NCBI RefSeq assembly: GCF_003130205.1
Contig: NZ_NRDF01000004.1
Span: 1 to 64,000 of the forward strand
Length of the DNA stretch: 64,000 nucleotides
Reading direction: 5' to 3'
Source: Aggregatibacter actinomycetemcomitans
Lineage (GTDB): Bacteria; Pseudomonadota; Gammaproteobacteria; Enterobacterales; Pasteurellaceae
Below are positions 9,117-16,433 of the stretch, piece after piece (within the stretch, counting starts at the first letter, position 1; every line of letters starts with the position of its first letter). The translations under genes were made by a program, and so were the position numbers. A model generated the notes under the pieces. The model ran no database searches, had not been told where the DNA came from, and saw only the letters and a program-made list of their open reading frames with translations.

Positions 9117-10286
9117 ATGAAAAGCTCTTTTTTACTGTTACCGATCAGCATTGCCGTGTTAGCGGCCTGTACTTCGAATACACCGGCACCGGTGGAAAAC
9201 GCCGACGGCACTTTATCCCCGGGAATCATGCAACCGGTGGACGGTTCAACCGATGGCGGCAATAGCACATGGGAACCGCAAATTCAACAAGGCCATGTAC
9301 CCGCTTCCATGAACGGTCCGATTGCCCAACCGAATAATCCACAGGCGACTGGCGCACAAGCCACTCCGCAGCCGAATTTCCAACCGACGTATCAACAGCC
9401 TGCACCGCAAACACAGCCGGTTCAACAAACCCAACCCGCGGTGCAAAATCAACCGCAACAGGCATCCCAGGATTTCACCATTCCACGCAATCCGACTACG
9501 AATGCACCGGATTACAGCCAAATCAATAAAGGCTTCTACAAAGGTGCAAGCTACACCGTACGCAAAGGTGATACCATGTTCCTTATCGCCTATATTTCCG
9601 GTTTGGACGTGAAAGAATTGGCGGCGTTGAATAATATGTCCGAACCTTACAGCTTAAGCGTCGGACAAACTCTAAAAGTTAGCCGCGGTGCAACGACTAC
9701 GGCACAAACGCAAGCTGCGCCGCAAATGCAACCGACGGTCACCCCACCGGCTACGCAAGGCAGTGAACCGACCGTGACTTATACCCCGGGTGCAAATGGC
9801 ACACAATATGGCTCTGACGGTACCATTACCGGCCCGATCAAAGCCGGCGTAGGCACTGCTGCACCGGCAACCAATCAGCCGATAACCCAAGTGAATACCG
9901 CACCGGTAGTCTCCAACGTGGCATGGCGTTGGCCGACCAACGGCAATGTGATTCAAGGTTTCTCTAACGCCGACGGCGGCAACAAAGGCATCGACATCAG
10001 TGGTTCTCGCAGACAAGCAGTCAATGCCGCAGCGGCAGGTCGCGTGGTTTACGCGGGTAACGCCTTACGCGGTTACGGCAACCTGATCATCATCAAACAC
10101 AACGATGATTTCCTCAGCGCCTACGCCCACAACGACAGTATTTTGGTAAAAGACCAGCAGGAAATCAAAGCCGGTCAGCAAATCGCCAAAATGGGCAGCA
10201 CCGGCACCAACGGCGTTAAACTGCACTTTGAAATCCGCTACAAAGGCAAATCCGTGGATCCGCTGCGTTATCTCCCACGTCGTTAA
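9117..10286 (+). CDS. nlpD: Murein hydrolase activator NlpD (LysM and degenerate M23 domains), lipoprotein
   Basis: NlpD is an outer-membrane lipoprotein that in E. coli activates the amidase AmiC at the septum. The 389 residues contain a signal peptide with lipobox LAAC, a Gln/Pro-rich linker (about 60-130) and one LysM domain (YTVRKGDTMFLIAYISG to SVGQTLKV, about 143-185). A second Thr/Pro-rich linker follows, then a C-terminal M23 domain (about 270-385). The M23 metal site looks lost: NKGIDI has Lys where peptidases have His, and KLHFE has Lys at the first His of HxH. It is therefore probably an activator, not an enzyme. In Haemophilus the homologue is called LppB. No rpoS follows. Confidence 0.92.
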   Translation: MKSSFLLLPISIAVLAACTSNTPAPVENADGTLSPGIMQPVDGSTDGGNSTWEPQIQQGHVPASMNGPIAQPNNPQATGAQATPQPNFQPTYQQPAPQTQPVQQTQPAVQNQPQQASQDFTIPRNPTTNAPDYSQINKGFYKGASYTVRKGDTMFLIAYISGLDVKELAALNNMSEPYSLSVGQTLKVSRGATTTAQTQAAPQMQPTVTPPATQGSEPTVTYTPGANGTQYGSDGTITGPIKAGVGTAAPATNQPITQVNTAPVVSNVAWRWPTNGNVIQGFSNADGGNKGIDISGSRRQAVNAAAAGRVVYAGNALRGYGNLIIIKHNDDFLSAYAHNDSILVKDQQEIKAGQQIAKMGSTGTNGVKLHFEIRYKGKSVDPLRYLPRR

Positions 10287-10301
10287 TCGACAAAACACAA
10301 C

Positions 10302-10347
10302 AAAAAGTGCGGTCAGAAATTTAAGTGTTTTTCGGACCGCACTTTTT
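10302..10347. terminator. Inverted pair of uptake sequences acting as a bidirectional terminator
   Basis: AAAAAGTGCGGTC at 10302-10314 is complementary to GACCGCACTTTTT ending at 10347. This gives a 13-bp stem flanked by A and T runs on both sides. It lies between convergent nlpD and lgtF, as expected for a shared terminator. Confidence 0.85.
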
Positions 10348-10351
10348 CACC

Positions 10352-11113
10352 CTATTTCCCCCTCGTCCGCACCCACAAATCCGCATATTTTACAAACGTT
10401 GAATGTGCCGAGAGAATAGCCAGCAGTAACCCCGCTTTGCCGTCTAAAAATCCCAATCGGATAAAATACATTTTGACAAAACAGCCGATGGCGTGGCTGA
10501 TGCCTTGCCATAAGGTGGCTTTTTTACCGGCGCTTTCCCGTTGATCCGCCCAGGCTTTGGCATAGCCGGCGGATTTCACCAAATAATGGTGAATATCCTG
10601 ATAAGTGTAGTGCAACAGATCCCCGTTTAATTTTTGAATGTCGGCATTGGCGGGCAATTCCACTTTTTCGTGGACCAGTTGATCACCGTAGCATGCGAAA
10701 TCCGTACGATACAGGCGAATGACATAATCGGGATACCAGCCGGAATGGCGAATTTGGCTGCCGAACACTTCACTTAAGCGCGGGATTTGATATGCCGTAT
10801 TCGGCGCGTCTTGCTCTATGGCATTTTGAATGGATTGACGTAATGCCGGCGTGACCCGTTCGTCGGCGTCCAGCCACAACACATAATCGCCGGTGACATA
10901 GTGTTGGGCTAATTGCCGTTGTTTGCCGAAGCCCTGCCAGTCGGTGTTTTGATAAAACTTGGCGTGATATTGCTCGGCGATGCGCTGCGTGTCGTCCGTG
11001 CTGCCGGAATCTAAAATGACGATTTCATCCACCCAATCTTTCACCGTATCCAGACACGATACGAGGTGGTGCGCCTCGTTTTTGACAATCATTGCAACGC
11101 TGATGGTAGGCAT
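10352..11113 (-). CDS. lgtF: Glycosyltransferase family 2, LgtF-like (core heptose glucosyltransferase)
   Basis: In Haemophilus LgtF adds beta-1,4-glucose to heptose I of the lipooligosaccharide inner core, using UDP-glucose. The 253-residue protein shows the GT-A/GT2 start [28 protein letters not shown] and the [11 protein letters not shown] metal-binding motif. I chose ATG 11113 (MPTIS) because AGGAT precedes it and the fold begins there; the frame extends 27 codons further upstream. waaA is divergent. The specific sugar is inferred from similarity and from the neighbourhood. Confidence 0.85.
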   Translation of the reverse strand: MPTISVAMIVKNEAHHLVSCLDTVKDWVDEIVILDSGSTDDTQRIAEQYHAKFYQNTDWQGFGKQRQLAQHYVTGDYVLWLDADERVTPALRQSIQNAIEQDAPNTAYQIPRLSEVFGSQIRHSGWYPDYVIRLYRTDFACYGDQLVHEKVELPANADIQKLNGDLLHYTYQDIHHYLVKSAGYAKAWADQRESAGKKATLWQGISHAIGCFVKMYFIRLGFLDGKAGLLLAILSAHSTFVKYADLWVRTRGK

Positions 11114-11211
11114 ATTTTTATCCTTTGTGAATCTGCCGCAAACGCTTATACTAAGCGCTTGTTTATCATTATGAAATATTCGCAATTCTAACATAAGCCA
11201 GCGTATTTTCT

Positions 11212-12495
11212 ATGTTACGTTTTTTTTATACCTGTTTAATGTATCTTGTGCAGCCTTTTTTGTGGCTTTCGGTGCTGTTTCGTAGCCTCAAAGCGCCTAA
11301 TTACCGCAAACGTTTAGGCGAACGTTACGCGTTTTACAGCGAATTGCCCGCACCGAAACCCAACGGCGTGCTTATTCATGCCGCGTCGGTGGGCGAGGTG
11401 ATCGCAGCCGTGCCATTAATTAAACGCATTCAACAAGATTACCCGCATTTGGCGATCTCCGTGACGACCATGACGCCCACCGGCTCCGATCGCGTCAAGG
11501 CGGTTTTCGGCGAGAGCGTCACCCACGTTTATTTGCCTTATGATTTGCCCGATGCGGTCGCCCGTTTTATTCGCTTTGTACAGCCGCGTCTGGTGCTTGT
11601 CATTGAAACGGAGCTGTGGTTTAACCTGATTCATCACTTAGCGCAACGAAAAATTCCGTTTATTATCGTGAATGCCCGCTTATCGGCGCGTTCCGCCAAG
11701 CGTTACGGCCGGTTTAAAAATCAGCTAAAACCGCTGTTGGATAACATCAGCTTGATTGCCCCGCAGGATGACGTGAGTCTGGCGCGTTATGCTCAATTAG
11801 GCATTGCGCCCGAACGTTTAAAGCTCACAGGCAACATTAAATACGATTTAAATTTAACGGACGCGTTGTTAAGTCAAATCGCGACGTTAAAAGCGCAATG
11901 GAACACGCAACGCCCCATTTGGATCGCCGCCAGCACCCACGAAGGCGAAGATGAAATCATCTTAAAAAGCCACCGCACTTTATTGGCGCATTATCCCGAT
12001 TTATTGCTGATTCTGGTGCCACGTCATCCCGAGCGTTTTAATTCGGTGGCGCAGCTCATTGAACAGCAGGAGTTTCATTACATTCGTCGCAGCAGCCATG
12101 CCGTGCCACAGGCGGAAACACAGGTGTTGCTCGGCGATACCATGGGCGAGTTAATGTTGTTGTATGGCATGGCGAACGTGGCATTGGTGGGTGGCAGTTT
12201 GGTGGTGCACGGCGGACATAATCCGTTAGAACCTTTGGCATTTAAGTTGCCGGTGATCAGCGGTAAGCACATCTTTAATTTCCCTGACGTGTTCGGCAAA
12301 TTAATTGAACGCCAGGGTGTCGTGATAGCGGAGGAAAATCCGCAGGCAGTGGCGGAGGGGGTGGCACGATTTTTATCATCGCCAACATTGGGCGAACGCT
12401 ACGGCAATGCCGGTTATGCGGTATTAAATGAGAATCGCGGCGCATTGCAACGCGTTGTGGATTTATTAAAACCTTATTTGAACGAGGCAAATTAG
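11212..12495 (+). CDS. waaA: 3-deoxy-D-manno-octulosonic acid (Kdo) transferase
   Basis: WaaA (KdtA) transfers Kdo from CMP-Kdo to lipid A precursor. In Haemophilus-type bacteria it is usually monofunctional and works with KdkA, which is encoded nearby. The 427-residue GT30 protein has a membrane-anchoring hydrophobic start (about 1-22), IHAASVGEVIAAVPLI, WFNLIHHLAQRKIPFIIVNA and the C-terminal VGGSLVVHGGHNPLEP loop. Its stop touches the coaD start directly, so the two are co-transcribed. Confidence 0.95.
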   Translation: MLRFFYTCLMYLVQPFLWLSVLFRSLKAPNYRKRLGERYAFYSELPAPKPNGVLIHAASVGEVIAAVPLIKRIQQDYPHLAISVTTMTPTGSDRVKAVFGESVTHVYLPYDLPDAVARFIRFVQPRLVLVIETELWFNLIHHLAQRKIPFIIVNARLSARSAKRYGRFKNQLKPLLDNISLIAPQDDVSLARYAQLGIAPERLKLTGNIKYDLNLTDALLSQIATLKAQWNTQRPIWIAASTHEGEDEIILKSHRTLLAHYPDLLLILVPRHPERFNSVAQLIEQQEFHYIRRSSHAVPQAETQVLLGDTMGELMLLYGMANVALVGGSLVVHGGHNPLEPLAFKLPVISGKHIFNFPDVFGKLIERQGVVIAEENPQAVAEGVARFLSSPTLGERYGNAGYAVLNENRGALQRVVDLLKPYLNEAN

Positions 12496-12981
12496 ATGAC
12501 CACGGTAATTTATCCCGGCACCTTTGACCCGTTAACCAACGGGCATTTGAACATTATCGAACGAAGTGCGGTGCTTTTCCCGCGCGTTTTAGTGGCGGTG
12601 GCGGAAAGCCCGAGCAAAAAGCCGTTATTCAGCTTGACGGAACGGGTGGAACTGGTGCGCCAATCTAGCGCCCACTTGCCGAGCGTGGAAGTCATCGGCT
12701 TCGATAATTTACTGGCGCACACCATCGCCCAATATGACGTTAAAGCCATTATTCGTGGCGTGCGCAGCACTACGGATTTTGAATATGAAGTTCAGTTAGC
12801 CCATCTTAACCGCCTGCTTACCCACGGTGTCGAAAGCCTGTTTTTCCCGCCGGTGGAACAATGGTCTTACGTCTCCTCCACCATGATCCGCGAAATTTAC
12901 CTACACAACGGCGACATGAGCCAACTGGTCCCGCCTGCGGTATTAAAGGCGTTGCAGACAAAGCGTGAGTTGCGTGAGTAA
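12496..12981 (+). CDS. coaD: Phosphopantetheine adenylyltransferase
   Basis: CoaD makes dephospho-CoA from ATP and 4'-phosphopantetheine, the penultimate step of CoA synthesis. The 161 residues are the normal length. [17 protein letters not shown] carries the HxGH-type nucleotide-binding motif (NGH), and [11 protein letters not shown] the second motif. The waaA-coaD pairing is conserved in gammaproteobacteria. About 25 bases after the stop is a short hairpin-forming GGGTGCGTGTAAACACACC stretch (12990-13009). Confidence 0.96.
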   Translation: MTTVIYPGTFDPLTNGHLNIIERSAVLFPRVLVAVAESPSKKPLFSLTERVELVRQSSAHLPSVEVIGFDNLLAHTIAQYDVKAIIRGVRSTTDFEYEVQLAHLNRLLTHGVESLFFPPVEQWSYVSSTMIREIYLHNGDMSQLVPPAVLKALQTKRELRE

Positions 12982-13024
12982 ACATAGGTAGGGTGCGTGT
13001 AAACACACCATTTGATACCATTAA

Positions 13025-13750
13025 TTACACCGAATAGCCCGCCAACAAATCCTGCCAATTCTGTTCGGTAAAGTGAATGTGCACACGCGCCACTTCTTTG
13101 TTGAACGAGCGATGTAGCCGTTGCAGATTGGCCTCTTTCCAAAAATGCCCGGATTTTTCACCGCACTTATCGAAGTCAATCAGCCAGAATGGATTGTCGT
13201 TGTTCGTTTGTTGGCACAGGATGTTGTGAGCGTTGAGATCCGTGTGGCAGATTTGCAAATCGTGCAAGCGACGGATGAGCGCGCCGATTTGTTGCCATTG
13301 CTTTGCTGCAAGGGTTTGTGTCTGTAAAAGTGCGGTCAGATCGCGGGCATTTTCTATTTTTTCGCTTAATAAATCCGCCTGATAACAAATGCCTAAGTTG
13401 CCTTTGCGTACCCGTGCGCCGATGGGTTTAGGAACCGGCAAGCCTGCCTGATGTAATTGATTTAACAGATTAAATTCGGCAATGCTGCGGGTGTTTTCCA
13501 ATTTGCTGAAAGGATAACGATCTTTGTTGATTTTGCCCCACAAACCGCCACGATAATAATGACGTAGCGCCGTGTTCACACCGAATAAATCCGTCGTTTG
13601 CAGAAACCACGTGGTGCCGCGACCTTGTGCTGAGCCGATAATGCGGTTTTGTTGTCGCCAGAAATCCGCCTCGAAAAATTGCGCTTGGTTTGCCAAAGGT
13701 TGGTCGAAATTAAACAGAAAAAAATCGTTTTTGAGTTGAAATTCAAACAT
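13025..13750 (-). CDS. kdkA: 3-deoxy-D-manno-octulosonic acid kinase
   Basis: KdkA phosphorylates the single Kdo residue of Haemophilus-type lipooligosaccharide. The 241-residue kinase-like protein has GSAQGRGTTWFLQ, ALRHYYRGGLWGKINKDRY, the catalytic-loop-like ICHTDLNAHNILC (Asp and Asn) and LIDFDKCG (metal-binding Asp). The start at 13750 (MFEFQLKND) fits the family better than one 12 codons upstream, but neither has a strong ribosome-binding site. It is divergent from opsX, as in Haemophilus. Confidence 0.92.
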   Translation of the reverse strand: MFEFQLKNDFFLFNFDQPLANQAQFFEADFWRQQNRIIGSAQGRGTTWFLQTTDLFGVNTALRHYYRGGLWGKINKDRYPFSKLENTRSIAEFNLLNQLHQAGLPVPKPIGARVRKGNLGICYQADLLSEKIENARDLTALLQTQTLAAKQWQQIGALIRRLHDLQICHTDLNAHNILCQQTNNDNPFWLIDFDKCGEKSGHFWKEANLQRLHRSFNKEVARVHIHFTEQNWQDLLAGYSV

Positions 13751-13839
13751 GTTGAGTGATGAAAATGAGATAGCGAATAGGCGCATTCTACTTTAAAATA
13801 CGCCGATTCCCAAATTTAACCGAGATCAACGGAAACCTC

Positions 13840-14883
13840 ATGGCTCTTTTCACCCAAGCTCCCAAATCCCTTTGTATTCTGCGTTTGTCCGCCATCGGCG
13901 ATGTTTGCCATGCGTTGGCGGCGGTGCAACATATTCAATGTTATTGGAAAGACACGAAAATTACCTGGATTATCGGCAAAACCGAGGTCCAATTGTTGCG
14001 CAACGTGACTGGCATTGAATTTATCGTGTATGACAAAAAGTGCGGTTGGCGTGGCGTGTGGAATTTATGGCGGCAGCTGAAACACCGCCGATTTGACGCA
14101 CTACTTAATATGCAAACAGCGTTTCGCGCATCGATTTTATCCCTTGGGATTCATGCCGACTATCGCATCGGTTTCGGCAAATGGCGGGCGCGTGAAGGGC
14201 AGTGGCTGTTTACGAATCGGCAGATTCAAGATCCGACCAACCCGCATGTGTTGGACGGTTTTATGGCGTTCGCCGATGAGCTCGGCGTGCCGCCTGCACC
14301 GGCGCAATGGGATTTGCCGGTGACGGAAGCGGATTCGGCGGCGGTATGGCAATATCTTGCTCCGAACCGTAAAAATTTGCTGATTTCCCCGTGTTCCAGC
14401 AAAAAAGAAAAAGATTGGCTGGCAGAACGTTATGCCGAGGTCGCGAATATTGCCCATCAACATGATGTGAATGTGATTTTATGTAGCTCACCTGCCCCCC
14501 GTGAATTAGCGATGATTAAGGAAATCAAAGCATTATGTGATTTTGAACCGGTGGATACGTCGGGCAAATTGACGTTAACTCAACTTACCGCCTTGATTCG
14601 CGAAGTGGATTTAATGATTTCGCCGGATTCCGGCCCCGCGCACATCGCCACCACGCAAGGCACGCCGGTCATCGGTTTATACGCCTATCACAACCCGTTG
14701 CGCACCGGCCCTTACCGCAACCTCGCTAATGTGGTTTCCGTGTATGAACAAAATGCGCAACAAGAATATGGCAAGCCTTCCATCCAACTGCCTTGGGCGA
14801 CGAAGCTAAAGGGGAAGAATTTGATGGCGCAAATTGACGTGCAGGACGTCGTTGTGCAAATGAAGGCGTTGGGTTTGTTATAA
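13840..14883 (+). CDS. opsX: Lipopolysaccharide heptosyltransferase I (OpsX type)
   Basis: OpsX adds the first heptose to phosphorylated Kdo in Haemophilus-type cores. The 347-residue GT9 protein has the N-terminal ILRLSAIGDVCHALAAVQH, SPCSSKKEKDW in place of the usual SPGA loop, and the nucleotide-sugar motif MISPDSGPAHIATTQGTPVIGLY. It stands divergent to kdkA, the matching kinase, with an 89-base gap that must hold both promoters. One uptake sequence is inside and one follows the stop. Confidence 0.92.
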   Translation: MALFTQAPKSLCILRLSAIGDVCHALAAVQHIQCYWKDTKITWIIGKTEVQLLRNVTGIEFIVYDKKCGWRGVWNLWRQLKHRRFDALLNMQTAFRASILSLGIHADYRIGFGKWRAREGQWLFTNRQIQDPTNPHVLDGFMAFADELGVPPAPAQWDLPVTEADSAAVWQYLAPNRKNLLISPCSSKKEKDWLAERYAEVANIAHQHDVNVILCSSPAPRELAMIKEIKALCDFEPVDTSGKLTLTQLTALIREVDLMISPDSGPAHIATTQGTPVIGLYAYHNPLRTGPYRNLANVVSVYEQNAQQEYGKPSIQLPWATKLKGKNLMAQIDVQDVVVQMKALGLL

Positions 14884-14930
14884 AAAGTGCGGTCAAAAAA
14901 TCCAATGGATTTTTGACGACGTTTTCCATA

Positions 14931-14958
14931 AAAAAATCGGCACCGAAAAGGTGCCGAC
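14931..14958 (-). terminator. Rho-independent terminator of the AhpD-like gene
   Basis: On the minus strand AGTCGGCACC pairs with GGTGCCGA around a TTTTC loop and is followed by seven T, 25 bases past the stop of the gene at 14983. It may also serve opsX from the other side. Confidence 0.85.
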
Positions 14959-14982
14959 TGTATTTGATCTTGACTAAATCAA

Positions 14983-15324
14983 TTAGTCTTTTTGTGTATT
15001 GTAAGCTTCTAATGCGCGTAATGAATAAGTGTAAGCGGCGCCTGCATTTAACGCGATGGACATGGCAAGTGCGGCGGCAACCTCTTCTTCCGTTGCGCCG
15101 GCTTTGACCGCTTCGGCGGCATGTACACCGATACAGCTTTCACAGCGAGTGGTAACCGCCACGGCGAGGGCGATTAATTCACGGGTTTTAGCATCTAACA
15201 CATTGCTTTCACTGGCAGCTGCGTCTAATGCACCGTAGGCTTGTAACATTTTCGGATAATTTTTACCTAATTCGCCGAATGATTTTTTCACATGGGCCAC
15301 ATCATTTTTCCAATCTGCAAACAT
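14983..15324 (-). CDS. AhpD-like carboxymuconolactone decarboxylase family protein
   Basis: The 113-residue all-helical protein carries the redox motif TTRCESCIGVHAAEAVKAGATEEE (CxxC then His; shown in parts: RCESC, GVHA), typical of AhpD-like peroxidase partners, not of true decarboxylases. It probably acts in thiol-dependent peroxide or electrophile handling in the cytoplasm. AAGGAG lies before the start. It is divergent from an AraC-type regulator, and a TATAAT at 15363-15368 (minus) lies in the shared gap. Substrate unknown. Confidence 0.85.
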   Translation of the reverse strand: MFADWKNDVAHVKKSFGELGKNYPKMLQAYGALDAAASESNVLDAKTRELIALAVAVTTRCESCIGVHAAEAVKAGATEEEVAAALAMSIALNAGAAYTYSLRALEAYNTQKD

Positions 15325-15362
15325 AATTTTCTCCTTAATATGTGTTTTAAATTTCGAGACAA

Positions 15363-15393
15363 ATTATAGGCAAATTCTTGTATCATACTTGCC
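15363..15393 (-). promoter_or_regulatory. Promoter and possible operator between the AhpD-like gene and the AraC regulator
   Basis: A minus-strand TATAAT (15363-15368) lies about 40 bases before the AhpD-like start. Directly upstream of it, 15369-15393 is an interrupted inverted repeat GGCAA...TTGCC with 15 bases between the arms. This would suit the divergent AraC protein. The operator role is inference. Confidence 0.4.
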
Positions 15394-15427
15394 AATTCGT
15401 CTTAACTTTTATATTTAAAATCTCATT

Positions 15428-16345
15428 ATGGATTGCTTAGATAAACTTATTCAATTAGCGCAGGTGAGCGGTGAAGTGAATATTCGCTGTTTGTTTCAAG
15501 GCGAGTGGCAGGTGCGACATGATGCCGACGAAAACCAATACGTGGGCGCTTTTCACTTAATTGAACAAGGTGATTGTTGGCTGACCTTGGAACATCAACA
15601 GATTCATTTACACGCCGGTGACATCTTTTTTCTCCCGCAAAATCGACCGCACTTTATTGCCAGTGAGGCGCAGGACAATGTTATTCAAACCCGAATTACG
15701 CCGTCTGATGCACAGGAAGATCAGCAGGATTTATTTAAGGTTTACCATATCGGTCAGAATTCGCCGGATTTAAAGATGTTCTGTGGGATGCTGTACTACA
15801 ACAAACCATCACTGTTAATTGATGCATTGCCGTCGTATTTGCATTTATCTTTGCGCGATACGCCGTTGTTGCCACTTATTCAGGTGTTACAACAGGAAGC
15901 GGATAAAACGCGTAGTGGCGCGAAATCCTTGATTGATTCGCTGGTCACTGTGTTATTTATTTATATTCTGCGTCATGGATTACAAAACGAACAACTAAAT
16001 CAAGGGGTACTCGCCGGTTTTCAGGATAAGCGTTTGAACCCGGTGTTAACACAATTGTTAAACGCACCGCAACAGGCATGGAATATGGATACCTTGGCAG
16101 CATTGGCGGCAATGTCGCGGGCGAATTTTATGCGTGTGTTTCAGCATACTATCGGCATGGCGCCGGGCAAGTTTCTGACTCAACTGCGTTTGCAGCAGGC
16201 GGCGTTATTATTAAATAAGACGCAGAAAAGCGTGTTGGTGATTGCGCTGGAAGTGGGTTATCAATCGGAGGCGCATTTCAGTAAAGCCTTTAAAACGGCT
16301 TACGGCATGACACCGAGCCAATATCGAAAGCGTGAAGGGCTTTAG
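15428..16345 (+). CDS. AraC-family transcriptional regulator with cupin sensor domain
   Basis: The 305-residue protein has an N-terminal cupin-type ligand domain (about 20-110, with LHAGDIFFLPQNRPHF) and a C-terminal pair of helix-turn-helix units (about 205-300, ending ALEVGYQSEAHFSKAFK and YGMTPSQYRK). Members of this subgroup often control a neighbouring oxidoreductase or detoxification gene. Here that would be the divergent AhpD-like gene. The effector is unknown. One uptake sequence is inside. Confidence 0.88.
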   Translation: MDCLDKLIQLAQVSGEVNIRCLFQGEWQVRHDADENQYVGAFHLIEQGDCWLTLEHQQIHLHAGDIFFLPQNRPHFIASEAQDNVIQTRITPSDAQEDQQDLFKVYHIGQNSPDLKMFCGMLYYNKPSLLIDALPSYLHLSLRDTPLLPLIQVLQQEADKTRSGAKSLIDSLVTVLFIYILRHGLQNEQLNQGVLAGFQDKRLNPVLTQLLNAPQQAWNMDTLAALAAMSRANFMRVFQHTIGMAPGKFLTQLRLQQAALLLNKTQKSVLVIALEVGYQSEAHFSKAFKTAYGMTPSQYRKREGL

Positions 16346-16388
16346 TATCTGTTGAGCGGAATTTACGCTATAATGCGCCACAATCTGC

Positions 16389-16418
16389 AAGGCAACGACT
16401 TGGTTGCCTTTTGTTTTT
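16389..16418 (+). terminator. Hairpin with T-rich tail between araC-type gene and ABC exporter
   Basis: AAGGCAAC and GTTGCCTT form a stem around GACTTG, followed by TTGTTTTT. It can be the terminator of the AraC gene. A TATAAT (16370-16375) lies just before it, so it may instead sit in the leader of the exporter mRNA as an attenuator. Confidence 0.7.
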
Positions 16419-16433
16419 AAGGAAAAAAGAGAT

